Shown here: piece after piece, positions 31,976 to 44,429 of the stretch
Layout of the letters: each line of letters starts with the position of its first letter
Position numbering within the stretch: the first letter of the stretch is position 1
Assembly: GCF_000143415.4 (NCBI RefSeq)
Contig: NW_003314407.1
Span: 1 to 64,000, forward strand
DNA length: 64,000 bases
Direction of reading: 5' to 3'
Origin: Selaginella moellendorffii
Taxonomy: Eukaryota; Streptophyta; Lycopodiopsida; Selaginellales; Selaginellaceae
Notes under the pieces: model-generated
Databases searched by the model: none
Seen by the model: only the letters and a program-made list of their open reading frames with translations
Told to the model about the DNA's origin: nothing
Translations under genes and position numbers: made by a program

Positions 31976-32378
31976 TTTGTATGCATTTGTTTCTTACTAC
32001 TTTAGGTGTCTAGGTGAGTAATCTTACTCGCCAATTCATCTTTGGGGTAAATGTTCAAACAAGATTGCTCCCCAAACACTTGCAAGACTGGGGAAACAGT
32101 GGAAGGTTGTACGTTTAGATGTTTGCTTAGCCATTGCCATATTTGTAGTGTCATTTTTATTCCACTTTAAGGTTCACAAGTTACACACTTTATTTCTATT
32201 CCTATCTATAGTGCCTAAGGAAACTGTTTGAAGGCAGCTAGGAAAAGCTCTTTGCAATGCGTTGGCTCACTAGAATGAACAAACCAAGCTAGGGGATCCT
32301 AGAAGTGCTACCTTAGAAGGATGCCATCGAGAATTTCCCTAATCTCTCCCTTCTCTCTAATCTCGTGAGAGGCTAGCT

Positions 32379-32816
32379 TTGGTGTTGAGCGAAACTGATG
32401 CTGTCCAAGTCCGAGTGTGTGGATCTCATCACTTCTGCGACCAATTCCTCACAGGCGATCGATGCCCATTCCCGGATCGAGATCGCCCAGAAGCAAATGC
32501 TGCCTGGCGATTGCTGCTACCTCTCCAATCTCGTCATCCTTCGGTATGGCAAGCTGGGCAAGATCCAGCGCGCGCGAGCAGTGTTTGACTCCATGGAGCG
32601 ATGCGATTGCCACTTGTGGGTCATTATGTTCTTGGCACACGCCCAAGAAGGGCATCTCGCCACTACCAAGGATCGAGGCAAGGTTACTGCTGCATGGTGG
32701 ATTGCTTGGGGCGAGCTGGGTATGTGGAAGAGGCCGAGGAACTTGTGAGGAGCATGCCTTACAAGCCAGTTTCAGTGGATTGGATGTGCTTGCTGGGAGC
32801 AAAGTCTAGAAATTGA
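32379..32816 (+). pseudogene. PPR (PLS/E-type) gene fragment, copy 2
   Basis: Same structure as copy 1 (15,166-15,603), with only two or three substitutions: the second part reads CCMVDCLGRAGYVEEAEELV. The internal deletion and frame change are identical, so the fragment was already broken before duplication. Confidence 0.8.
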
Positions 32817-33075
32817 GGACAAAGATCTCATGGTGTTGTGCTAGAACAAGCTTTAAGTGTAGATTCTAGGAATTCTACTAGCAAATAGTAGCAATTTTGT
32901 TTGAAACTAGTGTGAGTGTAGATTCTGTGTCCTCGTGATTAAAGAGGGTATTCTTTGACAGATCATCATGTATGATTAAAGAGAAAATTCTTTGCTCATT
33001 TCCAATGGTCGCTTGGTAAAGTACAGGAGCCAGCTTTTGGACTATATAAATTTAGGTTCTTGGAGGTCAGTGTCG

Positions 33076-34392
33076 CAGTGATGGCACAGGGCTGCGCGGC
33101 AATCTCCAGTGCAGGCGGCTATGGCAGGAGCTCAGCGGCTCGCTGGGCGACCTGGGCACATTCATCCCGATCGCCATGGCTGTAGCTCTCGTCAATGGCA
33201 TGGATCTTGGTCTCTCATTGCCACGGGCATCTACAACGTTCTCACCAGCGTGCTCTTTTGCGTGCCAATGCATGAAATCCATCGCGGCGGTGGCCTTCAC
33301 CGAATCCAAGCATCTCAGTGTGGATGAGATCATGGCCGCGGGGATCACTGTGTCTGCGATCGTGTTTGTGCTTGGAACCACGGGCTTGATCACGGGTCGT
33401 GGCTTGGATCGTGCCATTGCCGGTGGTTCGTGGCATCCAGCTTGCGCATGGGCTCTTTCGCGGTCAAGGCTGTCAAGTACGTGATGAAGGATCAAAATCT
33501 CTCTAGGGACAAGGCAATGGGTGATCGACCATGGCTGGGCTTGGATGGAATTCTCCTCGCAGTGATTTGCTTCACATTCATCGTGCTGGTGAATGGATCT
33601 GGCGAGGGCTACGAGTACTTCGTGACGAACAGTGAAGGTGATCGTCATCACGATGATCATGAAGAGCACCGTGAAGAACATCAAGCGAGATCGTCAAAGC
33701 TCGTGAAGTTTTTCCAGAGGATCCCGACTGCCTTGGCAGTGTTCGTGCTCGGGATCATCCTGGCGTTCGTGAGGAGGCCACACATTCTCAAGGAGCTCCA
33801 GTTTGGCCCGGCCGCGCCACGGATCACTCGAATCTCTTCCCACGACTGGAAGACGGTTTGTGAGAGCCGCCATCCCGCAGCTCCCTCTCACTATCCTCAA
33901 CTCGGTGGTGGCGGTTTGCAAGCTCTCGAGCGATCTCTTCCCGGCCAAGAAGGACTCCGTGACTCCGACCAAAGTCTCGGTGAGCGTGGGGCTCATGAAC
34001 TTGGTGGGCTGCTGGTTTGGAGCTCTCCCGGTTTGCCATGGCGCTGGAGGACTGGCCGGGCAGTATCGTTTCGGAGCCACGAGTGGGGTAGCGGTGGCAA
34101 GCTTGTGCTGGGGCTTCTCTTGGGGGGCTCACTGGTGAGAATTCTGCCAGCTTTTCCAGTGGGACTGCTGGGGATTTTGCTGCTCTTCTCCGGGGTGGAG
34201 CTGGCGATGGCGTGCCCGGATCAAACTAGTAGGAGGGACTTGTTTGTGATGCTCTGCTGCATTGCCATCTCGCAGGGATCCAATCTCGTGGTGGGATGTG
34301 TTTGTGCCATACTCTTGTATGTGCTGCTCCAGGCGAGAGAGATGGATTGTTGGGCGATTGCAAGCTCTTGGTTGCGAGGTTCCTCAATGTAA
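33076..34392 (+). pseudogene. MOT1 (SULTR5) molybdate transporter pseudogene, copy 2
   Basis: The longest MOT1 copy. In addition to the segments in copy 1 it keeps the C-terminus: KLVLGLLLGGSLVRILPAFP, VGLLGILLLFSGVELAMA and SNLVVGCVCAILLYVLLQA, ending at TAA near 34,392. It lacks a start codon and shares with copy 1 the 4-bp deletion after GMDLG, the frame break before FAVKAVKY and the shift after DWKT. It also has a private 15-bp deletion removing the PVQP residues of FGVPMPVQPMK (about 33,268). A TATA-like CTATATAAAT lies at 33,042-33,051. Confidence 0.88.
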
Positions 34393-35955
34393 ATAAAGCT
34401 TTGAAAAGTTTGGGAGAACATCATGGTAACACACTTGCCTGAAACCATGTCCATCGAAAGCCTGCGAGTCCTGGCTACTTAGTGGCATATGAAGCCAGGG
34501 ATGTTATCCGCAACAAAGACAGTGCAGAGTAAGTGGGGCTTCATCGATGTCGAAATTGCTTCAGAGTGTAAATTTAAAAACTATGTACTTTTCACTCAAG
34601 AGTAAAATGGATTCCATTTCTCACCGTGCGGAGTGAGAGCAATTCGACCTGGCCTAGCAAACGAGAGAGTGAAACATTGGAGGGATGTGCGCTTCTATAG
34701 CCCAACCTTTGCCATGAGTCCCGCTTGGTCGTAGCACTTGGCTTGGCTCAGGCCTGTATAGCAGGTATAATCTTGGGGCGCCGCTATGCTCTGGGTAACG
34801 CTTTGCGCATGGACAATGGGCAGCACTCTAGGCACGCCAGTCACCTGCAAGGGATCCGAGCGAGTACCTCTGCCACATGGACTACCACGGACCTCCAAAA
34901 CACTCTTGTTTCCATGGATCGCTATTCTCACAACATAAACTTTAGACTCGCAGCAGAATCAGCTGTCGGTAAGAAGAACCTTGTCTGTCCCTGAGTATGT
35001 GATTCAGACTATGCGGTTTGCAAACAGGCCCAACACTTCCCCGGCATTTCAACAATCACCTGATCCTCGAGGCGCAAACCCATTCACAACTCCAGCAGGC
35101 AGGGAAGCAGCTTGTGACAATCAGATGCAGCTGCTTCCTTCTTGTCACTGTACAAGTGCTCTATGTCTACCCAATATGCAAACTTAAGGTATGAACTGAT
35201 TTTCAGCCACAAGGACAATCACAATGGTTTTTGTTAGAAAAACCATGTCTAAAAACCAGTTGCACACAATGGTTTTTGATATGGACATGGTTTACAATGT
35301 TTTTTTGTGGGAGTTCCTACCCAACACTAAAATCTAAGTTCAAGCCATTAATGGCTTTAAATATAAATTGTCTAAATTTATAAATTTGCTTTCTTATTTT
35401 GAATGTCCTATTTGGAAAAAGGAAAAAAATAGGATTTAAAACTTAGCTCATAACTTTTGACATTACTTGTGTTCTTATCTCTTAGAAGTGAGATTGGGTA
35501 TTGGACCTTTAGCTAAAGGTAAAGAAGAAGATTGTAAATAAAAGCATGAAGGTTGGTTCCAATGATGTTAGGAGAATTAGGTCAATGGAGCACAGAGCTA
35601 TTGAGAGGGAATTAAGAAAGCACAAGATGAGGTGCAGGAGGCCAAGGAGGGACAGGAAGGCAAGGAGCACCAAGATGAAGACAAGGGCATGTGACTTGTC
35701 CAAGGTGGACATCATTGCAAAGGGTAAGGAGTGCATGCTCTTGCTCACAAGCCCAACCTAGACAGCCTTGGGGACCCTGTGCAAGTGGGCCATTGTTGGC
35801 CTGGTACCCAAGACAAGGAGTTGGTCGCCATGGTGTCCAACATGCTCCTCCCTTGTCACTACACCCCCTTAGGCCTTATTTGCAGCCTTTGCAATGATTG
35901 GTGCTTTCATGCAATAGTGTGTAATTTGGTCATTGGACTGTAACACATTTTCCCT
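34393..35955. other. No recognisable gene
   Basis: About 1.5 kb right of MOT1 copy 2. Short frames at 34,725-34,994 and 35,546-35,761 have no motif I recognise. Near 35,210-35,300 the motif AACCATGT/ATGGTTTTTG recurs in both orientations, which could form a small imperfect inverted repeat. Confidence 0.4.
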
Positions 35956-35959
35956 GCCG

Positions 35960-36424
35960 AAGTATGAGAACAGTGGGTATTTCATTGATGACAGAATATG
36001 CTATACTAAAGTCGTAGAAAAGTTTTCATGGAAAAAAATAACTTTTTTAGACTTTGTTAGTCCATCGTCTTGTAAAGTTCTAGCCTCCTGGCTACTTTTT
36101 GATGTGCTACCACATTTGAATACAAATTTTTGTATTTATATCCTATTCACAAAGACTATATTTACAAATGTTACTCTAACACTTAATTATTCTTTATTCT
36201 ACATAAGCTACTTTCACACTTTAGAATTATCTTTCCATGATGAGAACACTAACTCATCCTTTGAGTACACCCCTAATTCCTTGGGTTGTTCCGACCTTTA
36301 TTAAAGGTAGCCTTAACTACTATTTCAATGACATATCTTCTTATCCATATTTTACCTTTCACAGTCATTAATTATAATCTCAAATTCATAAGTGCCATCC
36401 TCAACTATATAAGGATAATCTTGC
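35960..36424. mobile_element. LARD-1 internal scraps in opposite orientations
   Basis: 35,965-36,060 matches LARD-1 internal 7,255-7,350 on the plus strand. 36,236-36,424 matches 6,770-6,950 on the minus strand and leads straight into the minus-strand LTR, with the segment holding the primer binding site deleted. Confidence 0.65.
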
Positions 36425-37094
36425 TATAAACAATTAAATTTTTCATTTTACTTTAGTCACTTCACTACACGTTCGACCACATGGAGGAGTCTAACTCACA
36501 ATCTCCATAAGTCCTATTTCGGGCTTAAGGACTTGCTAGCCCTGAGAATGACATTTATGCCACTCAATCTTTACACTTAGTTTAAGTGCTCCACCTGTTT
36601 AATCCTATAACCAACACCCAAAGGGACCATCGATATATCAACACTGACATAGGATGTCTGGAGACATAGGGGACACCCTACCCCAATATCCTTTTTACTG
36701 TCCCCACCAAGTCCCTTTTATCCATGGTCGTACTCGTCAACACCACTACTGGGTCAAGGCCCAAAGGCTTGACCATTAAGTCCTATTATCCTCTAAGACT
36801 TCTTCACCATGTGACTGTATCCTTGGTCACTACACCAAAGGATTACTTTTCTTCCTTTCCACAGTTTGAGACTTTGGGATGACATTTTGAAACACTGTGG
36901 CCTTATGCGAGCCTTATGGGTACTCTCCCCACCTTCTGCATTTTGGTGCTCTAGCTATGGGTTTAGAGTGAGGTTCCATTAAGCCATGGTAGGTATCCAA
37001 GTAGGTAGTGCCACCCATGCTTGGACTGGGAGCATCGACCATTCAATCTCCCGGGGGAGCTAAAGCTAGCTCTTGAACATTTCATTAAACTACC

Positions 37095-37099
37095 CCACT
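37095..37099. other. Probable target duplication of LARD-2 (CCACT / TCACT)
   Basis: CCACT at 37,095-37,099 and TCACT at 41,191-41,195 flank the insertion. Uninterrupted LTR copies read CCCCACTTGTC at this point, so one mismatch is assumed. Confidence 0.6.
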
Positions 37100-37440
37100 T
37101 GTTGCGAATATGACTTCGGGTATCGAAAGTTACCTATCGGCTAGTCCTTTCAGATATTCTTTCCTTACTGCCACGATGGCAAGAGGTCAGTATTGCTGGA
37201 CCCATTATCAGTTTCCCACTTGAGCTAGTTGAGAAATTGGTCAATGACCATGCACTTAGATTGGATAAACATAAGGTAGGAATCCTATGTGTTTCTTGCT
37301 GAGCATACTCGGCTTGGTTTGAGAAACTTGTGTCATTGGCTTGCACTTGCTAGTATCAAGAACCCCCGCGATATTGAGATTGGTCCCTCAATATTCGCTA
37401 GATGATAGCTTACCGTGTCTGCCAAACACCCTCGCTATCA
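37100..37440 (+). repeat. LARD-2 LTR start, inverted copy
   Basis: Matches the reverse complement of 40,948-41,190 through CAATGACCATGCACTTAG, GTGTCATTGGCTTGCACTTG and TAGCTTACCGTGTCTGCC. About 100 bp near 37,119-37,222 is absent from the right-hand LTR. Confidence 0.85.
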
Positions 37441-40127
37441 TCTAGAGGTAGAGTTAACATGTCAACATGGAAACCCATATAAGTCTAACAACACGATCCT
37501 CCACAACATCATCTGGTAAAGCAAGCCTATCATTGCTAAATCTTCATTGAGTGAAGCAAGTGTCAACAGTTCTTGACAAAGTTTACAAGCAATCATTAGT
37601 CGCAAAGCAACCAACAATCACTCTTCAACTTGTCTTCACCAGACCTAACACTAAACTCATATCATCGAGTCATATACTCATCCATCATGAACGTAATACC
37701 CTAGTATAAGATAAAGGTTCATGGATAAGCATGAACTAAATGACCACTCAAATCCAACTCAACCACAATAAGCTCACTAATGCGTCTAGCCAATAGCTCT
37801 GAGCATGCCTTGAAGAGGTTAGCTATGCATGATCAACACTTAGTCGAAGCTAAAGTGAAGACCATGAGATGAACTCATATTGGTACACAACCTCCTCATA
37901 AACAAAGTTATAGTACGGGTACCAACATCTCAACTGCAAACAACTAAGTTGGATATCACCATCCTCAACCAAGGCGCAGGGCCACCAAAACCAAGTCAAG
38001 ATCAATGAGAGCTCACTACTCTCATAGAGTTTAACGAAATGCAAGGTGCAACTTGCTACCAAACATAATACTACAAAAGAAAGGCAGAAGGGTCACCCTT
38101 CTTAGAAAAGTGCAATGGTCACTTTTCTACACTAACTCCAGACTCTATCCAACTCAATTGCTTTAGCCTCAAAAGTCAGTATCCCTTTCGGGCCGCATTA
38201 TACAAACTATCTACTAAGATCTAAGCTAACCGAAGTCAACTCTAACCCTTTCACTAGTTTGTACTGGCTTATGAAAACGGAATGATTTTTGGACAAAGTG
38301 ATCAACAGATCAGCCATTGGAAAAGTCTAAGAAAATTTATGGAAAATTTTCCATCCTAGAGAAAGAATGACTCTCAATCCAAAAGTGAAAACTTCAAGAC
38401 TCAACCAACTTCCTCCTACTAACAAATTCATATAGGTTCACCTCAACACAAATTCTCATGACCCACAATATGTCTAAGCATCGAATATTTTTTTGCCCAT
38501 ACTTCCGACATCTAACACCAACATCTGCAAAGTGCAAAAGGAACATCCAAGGCTTGATCACGAAGACTACAACTTTGGACATCCATATTGCACTAACACT
38601 CTTTTTCAACCACCTTCAAGATCCAATGTGAAGCCCAAACACTAACAAGAAAAATGACATAGAAAATCAAGCTCTAAGAAAAATTCCTCATCAATCGAAT
38701 TAACAATGCCACTTCCACTAACATAAGTGCTAGCGATATCAATGCCTCAAACTTCACATCTTCTCAATCCAACAATCTACTCTAAATGTTAATGGATTCA
38801 TCAACAAGCTATAGCAAGCTATAGTGAATGCTACAACCCTTTTCCAACACTTTATGGGCAAACCCTCAAGGAAACAAGGTACCAACTTAAGCTTAGCATA
38901 ATGGACCACCATCGAGAATCCAATCAAAGCTACTACAATGCTACTACGTGCAAGTAGACTAGCTCCACTATCAACCACTTTGGGGTTGATCATTGTTTAA
39001 CCAAACAACTTCGTAAACACATTGCTCACTATCACATGGATATGATATAATAATCACAATGACTTGATCATCAATTGAGCAACACCACGAGCAATGCCCA
39101 TGTCATTATTTCAAAGGTTTATATGAGTATCAAATGTCAACTCGATTCAATAAAATGCAACATAAATGCCACACTCCACCGATAGAGATTTACAACACCC
39201 AACACCACTAACTTTTGTTCACAACACAGACAAGTTCATACCACTCTCTACTGACCAAACTCAATACTAATCCAACACCAAGCTACTTAAGGAGCAATAA
39301 CAAGGTTCCCTGGAAAAGAATTGAGCATTGCAACCCAAGTCTTCCAATAGCAAGCCTAGACAAAAAATGTATTGCACTTCACCGCTATCCATCCCACAAC
39401 TCACCATTGTAAGACCACCATCTCCAACATGCATCAAGATAGGGATTCTTGATTGCATGATGTGAACTAACACCTCGTTGTAGATCATTTCTCTAAGGAG
39501 AGAAAATGATTTACGTGTTTGATCCTTCGTCCCTGACAACTCTCTTTCTGGTCTCATCTTTGGCTAAACCACAAGCTTGCATTTGCATTGCCTTCAGTCC
39601 AATCCAAGAAAAGTTTATGAGAGAGCATGGCAATGACTACTTGAACCAATAGACTCATCCCTACAGTCTTAGTTGATCCACTTGTAATCATGCCTAGGAA
39701 GGATCCACTAGTGCCGTGCTAAACAGCTACGGACCAGCCTATTTGCTACTTATAGCAAACCCAAGGAAGGTTTACTTTCACCTATGGTACATGGAACAAC
39801 TCACAGAACCATTAGAACAACTCATGGAACCACCGATAGATTAACATTAATCCTACCAACTCGGAGTGTAACCTTGAGTTGCTAATGTGCCTCACTTACG
39901 AGCCCAAGCACAAATTTGTGCTAAATGGAACAACTCAATCCCATCCTATGAGCCCAAGAGCAAGCTCACATCATAAAGTACAACGAGGTAACCAAATCCA
40001 TACCTAAGGAACAATTGTGAAGCCTTTGCACCCAAATGTGTACCCACTTGGATCATCGTTTTCATCTCTGTGTATGCAATGAGACAAGTTGCCCAATCTC
40101 GTTGGATAGTACTTACCGAGACTTATT

Positions 40128-40140
40128 CCCTGATACCAAA
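40128..40140 (-). other. Primer binding site, initiator-Met tRNA (LARD-2)
   Basis: Minus-strand TTTGGTATCAGGG directly follows the LTR end GTACTACA. Confidence 0.8.
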
Positions 40141-41190
40141 TGTAGTACACGTGGTTTTGACCCTTTATCCTATGGTGTTTTACCATAGGATAACACTGCG
40201 AAGCGAAACCTAAACCCTATTTATGCCATGTGACACATGCCACATGTCATATGCCACGTGTCCAAGGAACGTGGTGCCAAACCCGAGATTCAGGGCCTTG
40301 GGCCACTGAACGAAGGAATGGTGCCAAAACCCCCAAGCATGAAGCCAAGGAGTGATGGAATCGAACCACGGAGCAACTCTCGAGCATACAGCCCAAGGAG
40401 CGAAGGGATAGGAGCCTGGAGCGACTTGGAACAATTCTGGAGCAATCAGCATCTCAATGCTAGGACCAGTATGCAAAACAAAGCCAAACGGAGTCTAGCG
40501 CTATTTCGGCATACCGGTGGCTTAATGCAAGGACATGAGTACTCCCCCAGTTAATATGGAATGGAACTTGGGCTTAGACCCAAGCCGGACGCAGAACAAG
40601 GACAAGCACGCAAGCGAGAGCTAGACTATGCCTTAAGTTGGTCGGCCATGCCCGACCTACCCACTATCCCTACTATACATTTAGAACCCCCCACAACCCC
40701 CCTTCCCCCCCCCCCCCCCCTGAGGAACACACGCTTTGGGCTTTCACCCCAAGCCTCCCTTAGTATTAGGAGTTAGTCTCTAGGACAAGGCTTGAACACA
40801 ATGGTGTTCGTCCCATGTCCAAATTCACAATCTAGGGACATTCTATATTTAGTAAGTTTCGATCTCTACATTCCGTAGATATACCAAATGAACAAATCTG
40901 GACACTTTCCATAAATAGCATTTGGGACCAAAATGAGACTAATACAAAGGGCATGATAGTGAGGGTGTTTGGCAGACACGGTAAGCTATCATATAGCGAA
41001 TATTGAGGGATCAATCTCAATATCACAGGGGTTTTTGATACTAGCAAGTGCAAGCCAATGACACAAGTTTATCAAACCAGGCTAAGTATGCTCAGCAAGA
41101 AACACATAAAGTTCCTACCTTATGTTTATCCAATCTAAGTGCATGGTCATTGACCAGTTTCTCAATTAGCTCGAAGTCACATTTGCGACA
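40141..41190 (-). repeat. LARD-2 LTR, complete
   Basis: 1,050 bp on the minus strand, beginning TGTCGCAAATGTGACTTCG and ending GTACTACA. It contains GGTGAAAGCCCAAAGCGT (plus-strand 40,731-40,748) followed by a 16-nt G run (plus-strand Cs at 40,705-40,720), the same arrangement as in LARD-1 LTRs. Confidence 0.8.
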
Positions 41191-41905
41191 TCACTTGTCT
41201 ATCTGTATTTAATTTAGCCTTGGATTCTTCAATAGTTATATCATCATCTAACACGTGGGTATAGCCTTTCTTGGTCACACTAGCCTTTCTTGGCCAAACT
41301 GGCTCTACTAGAGTCTTCCCTCTACTATACTTTTGGAGCTCACCTAGGGTTTGGGAGACAAACACTTTGGGCTTTCACCCTCGAACTCGGACTTCGACTT
41401 GGACTCAGACTCAAACTTAGACTCAGATTGGGACTTAGACTCGGACTTGAAATTGGTCTCGGTCTTAGACTCGGGCTTGGTCTCAGTCTCAGACTTAGAC
41501 TCGGTCTCGATTTCGGTCTCCCCCTCATGTCTATCTCAAACTCCATCTCAAGTCCATCTCGAACTCCATCTCAGGTCTATCATTGACTCGAACTCGGACT
41601 CAGACTCGGACTCGGACTCAAACTCGGACTCGGTCTTAGTCTCGGTCCTGGTCTCCCCCTAAGGTCCATCTCAAACTCCATGTGTCATGTGTTTAAAGTG
41701 GAGCCAAAAGGGTGCCATATGGTAGTGGCCGAAGTAGAACCCCAAACGAGTATAACATGTTTGGATTAAAAGCTCTAACTTAGATAGTCAAGAGTGGGAG
41801 TGGAACTCCTAACAAAGTGCTCAAAAAACAAGCACGAAGCAAGCAGTAAATGAGTCTTTAGAAAAGGGACACAAGAGGACCAGGCTGAGGGATTTGTGTC
41901 TCACA

Positions 41906-42154
41906 CCTACAACTCCTTTATGATCTCAAAATCTCTATGTTTCCCATTATTATATTTCCCACTCTTATTAGCCTCTTTTTATCCACCACATTGCATACAT
42001 GTTCATATACAAACTCAAGTGGAGAGTCATGCCTTCTTGACATGCTACTTCTCAAGGATAGACTCAATCTTGGGACCTTCCGATGCTGATATCAAGTGGT
42101 GATATATTTAACCACCAATAAGAGTCAGAATAAAGAACAACTCCGATACCAAGT
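41906..42154 (-). mobile_element. LARD-1 internal remnant with primer binding site (minus)
   Basis: Minus-strand TTGGTATCGGAGT (about 42,140-42,152) is adjacent to the LTR at 42,155. About 130 bp matching LARD-1 internal 6,440-6,560 follows. The rest to 41,906 is unassigned. Confidence 0.6.
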
Positions 42155-43084
42155 TGTAAACAACTAAATTTTCCATTATACTTTAGCAACTTAACTATAT
42201 AATTAACCACTTAGAGCAGAGCCTCCATAAGTCCTATTCTCGACTTCAGGGACATGCTAATCCCATGAATAGCATCTATGCCACTCCGCCCTTGCACTTG
42301 GTCTAAGTGCTTTATGTTTCCAATCCTATAATAAACACCCAAAGGTACCATTGATATATTAACCTATTATATTAAAGCTATATCCATTCACTTTTGTTCC
42401 ATAGGTAGTCCAAGACCACCTGTACCATAGTTTAGTCTCCTAAAGACTGGGCCATCTATCCATGAGTGGACATCCCATGATCACACCTTGGCATTCTTAA
42501 GATGCCTAGAGACATAAGGAACACCTTTCCCCAACATCCCTTCTTCGGTCCCTACTAAATCTCTTTCGATCTATGGCCATACTTATGAACACCACCATTG
42601 GGTCAAGGGTTGAAGGCCTGACCACTAAGCCCTATTGACCTTTAGGACTTTCTTGCCATGTGACCATATCCTTGGTCACTACACAAAAGGATTGCTCTTC
42701 TTCTTTTCCACAATTCAAGACTTTAGAATGATTTATCGAAACACCACAACTTAATGCAAGCTTTATAGGTAATCTCCCCACTTTCCACCTCAGGGTGCTT
42801 TAGCCATGTGGCTAAAGCGAGGTTCCAAAGAACCATACTAGATATCCAAGTAGGGAGTGCCACCCACACTTGGATTGGGAGCATCCAACCATTTGATCTC
42901 TCAGGGGAGTTAAAATTAGCTCTTGAACACTTTACTAAGTTACCCCACTTGTCCATTTGTGTTTATTCTAGCCTTGAACTCTTTAGTAGTTCTATCATCA
43001 CTCATCACGTGGGTATAGCCTTCCTTGTTCACATTGAACTTTCCTGCCCAAACTTGTTCCACTAGAGTCCTCCCCCCTACTATA
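42155..43084 (-). repeat. LARD-1 LTR fragment B (minus)
   Basis: Diverged LTR 3' part. It breaks off at CCCCTACTATA, just where LTR fragment C begins. Confidence 0.75.
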
Positions 43085-44182
43085 TGTAAGCGACTAAATT
43101 TTCCATTCCACTTTAGTCATTAACCACACCTCCAACTATTTGGAGGAGCTCACTCACAACCTCCATAAGTCTTATTCCGGACTTAGGGCTTGCTAGCGCC
43201 GAGAATGACATCCTTACTACTCAACCTTTGCACTTAGTCCAAGTGCTCCACGTGTTCAATCCCATGACTAACACTCAAAAGTACCACTGACATATCAGCC
43301 CATTACGCTAAGGCCATGCTCTATCACCTTTGCCGCACTGGTGGTCCAATACCACATGGATCACAGTCCTATCTCTCCAAGACTAGGCCATTCGTTCATG
43401 AGTGGTCATCCCAGATCCACTCCTTAGCATCCTTAGGATGTCCACAAATATGGGGAACAACTTTCCTTAATATCCATTTTTCAGTCCCTACCAAGTCCCT
43501 TTCTGTCCATGGTTATATTCGTCAACACTGCCACTAGAACAAGGCCCACAAGCCCGACCTCTAAGTCCCACTATCCTTTGGGACTTCCTCACCATGTGAC
43601 CATATCCTTAGTCACTGCACTAGAGGACTGCTCCTCTTCCTTTTCATAATCTGGGACTTTGGGACAACATTTCAGAACACCGTGGCCTTATGCGAGCCTC
43701 ATGGGTACTCTCCCCACCTTCCACATTTTGGTGCTATAGCTATGGGCTTAGAGTGAGGTTCCATTGAGCCATGCTAGGTATCCAAGTAGGTAGTGCCACC
43801 CACACTTGAACTAGGAGCATCGGCCATTCAATCTCCTGGGGGAACTAAAGCTAGCTCTTGAACACTTCACTAAGCTACCCCGCTTGTCAATTCATATTCA
43901 CTCTAGCCTTGGACTTCCCAGTGGTTATCCCATCACCCAACATTTGAGCATAGCCTTCCTGGGCCAAACTGGCCTTTCCTGGCGAAACTGGCTCCATAGA
44001 GTCCTCCCCCTACTTCAAAATGTTGAAGAAGTGCAACATTTTTTTCAGAGTTTCACTCTTGCTCTCAACTTTTCAAGTCAAAGATTTTAGTCCAAACATG
44101 TTATGTTTGTTGAACTTCTTCAACCACTACCATATAGCATTCTTTTGGCTCCATTTTGGGGCTTAGAAATTCATGTCTCACA
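43085..44182 (-). repeat. LARD-1 LTR C (minus), minisatellite deleted
   Basis: Starts TGTGAGACATGAATTTC at 44,182 and ends GTCGCTTACA at 43,085 in minus orientation. The GAGTCC minisatellite and the GGTGAAAGCCC block are missing, with a junction near 44,013. Confidence 0.75.
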
Positions 44183-44425
44183 ATCTCGTGATGCTGGCAT
44201 TTTCTTGTTTTCTCTAGCAAATCCTAAAGAGATTAATTTTTTTTCAAAGATCATTTATTTGAAGTAGCAATTCATGTTGATGTTAATGTTGAGATTTCTT
44301 CATCCACTATTTCTTGTAGTGGAGCTTGACTAAGTGGGCCTTAAAAGTCAAAGCCCTTAGCAATTGCCCCACAAAAGCATTTATGTAAGCTTTTAAGATT
44401 GAGTTTAGACTTCTTGAGAAGTCAC
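44183..44425. other. No recognisable feature
   Basis: AT-rich sequence with no gene or known repeat. Confidence 0.4.
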
Positions 44426-44429
44426 CCAA

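Larger units (their letters stand above)
30534..34109 (+). repeat. Segmental duplication, copy 2
   Basis: Homologous to 13,330-16,903. Unlike copy 1, its left side continues into ordinary sequence (29,947-30,533) and its right side continues through the end of MOT1. Confidence 0.92.
37100..41190 (-). mobile_element. LARD-2: non-coding LTR element with an inverted LTR end
   Basis: A 4.09-kb insertion in a LARD-1 LTR. The right end is a full LTR on the minus strand (40,141-41,190) followed by an initiator-Met primer binding site. The left end is not the expected direct repeat but about 325 bp of the LTR start in inverted orientation. The internal region (37,441-40,127) has no gag/pol reading frames. 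The outer ends are TGTTGCG and TGTCGCA, so the whole insertion looks like an element with long inverted termini. Confidence 0.7.
36425..41905 (-). repeat. LARD-1 LTR (minus), split by LARD-2
   Basis: In minus orientation it starts TGTGAGACACAAATCCC at 41,905 and ends near 36,425. After subtracting the 37,100-41,190 insertion the LTR is about 1.39 kb. The minisatellite (about 41,372-41,690) is strongly diverged. Confidence 0.82.

Noticed and set aside
35546-35761. Basic Arg/Lys-rich 71-codon frame
   Set aside because: Composition follows from AAG/AGG-rich DNA; no domain or conservation is visible.
37100-41190. DNA transposon with long terminal inverted repeats (Ginger- or Mutator-like)
   Set aside because: The right end is a bounded LTR followed by a tRNA-iMet primer site, and no transposase is visible. 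An LTR element with an inverted end fits better, although the TGT...ACA inverted ends kept this open.
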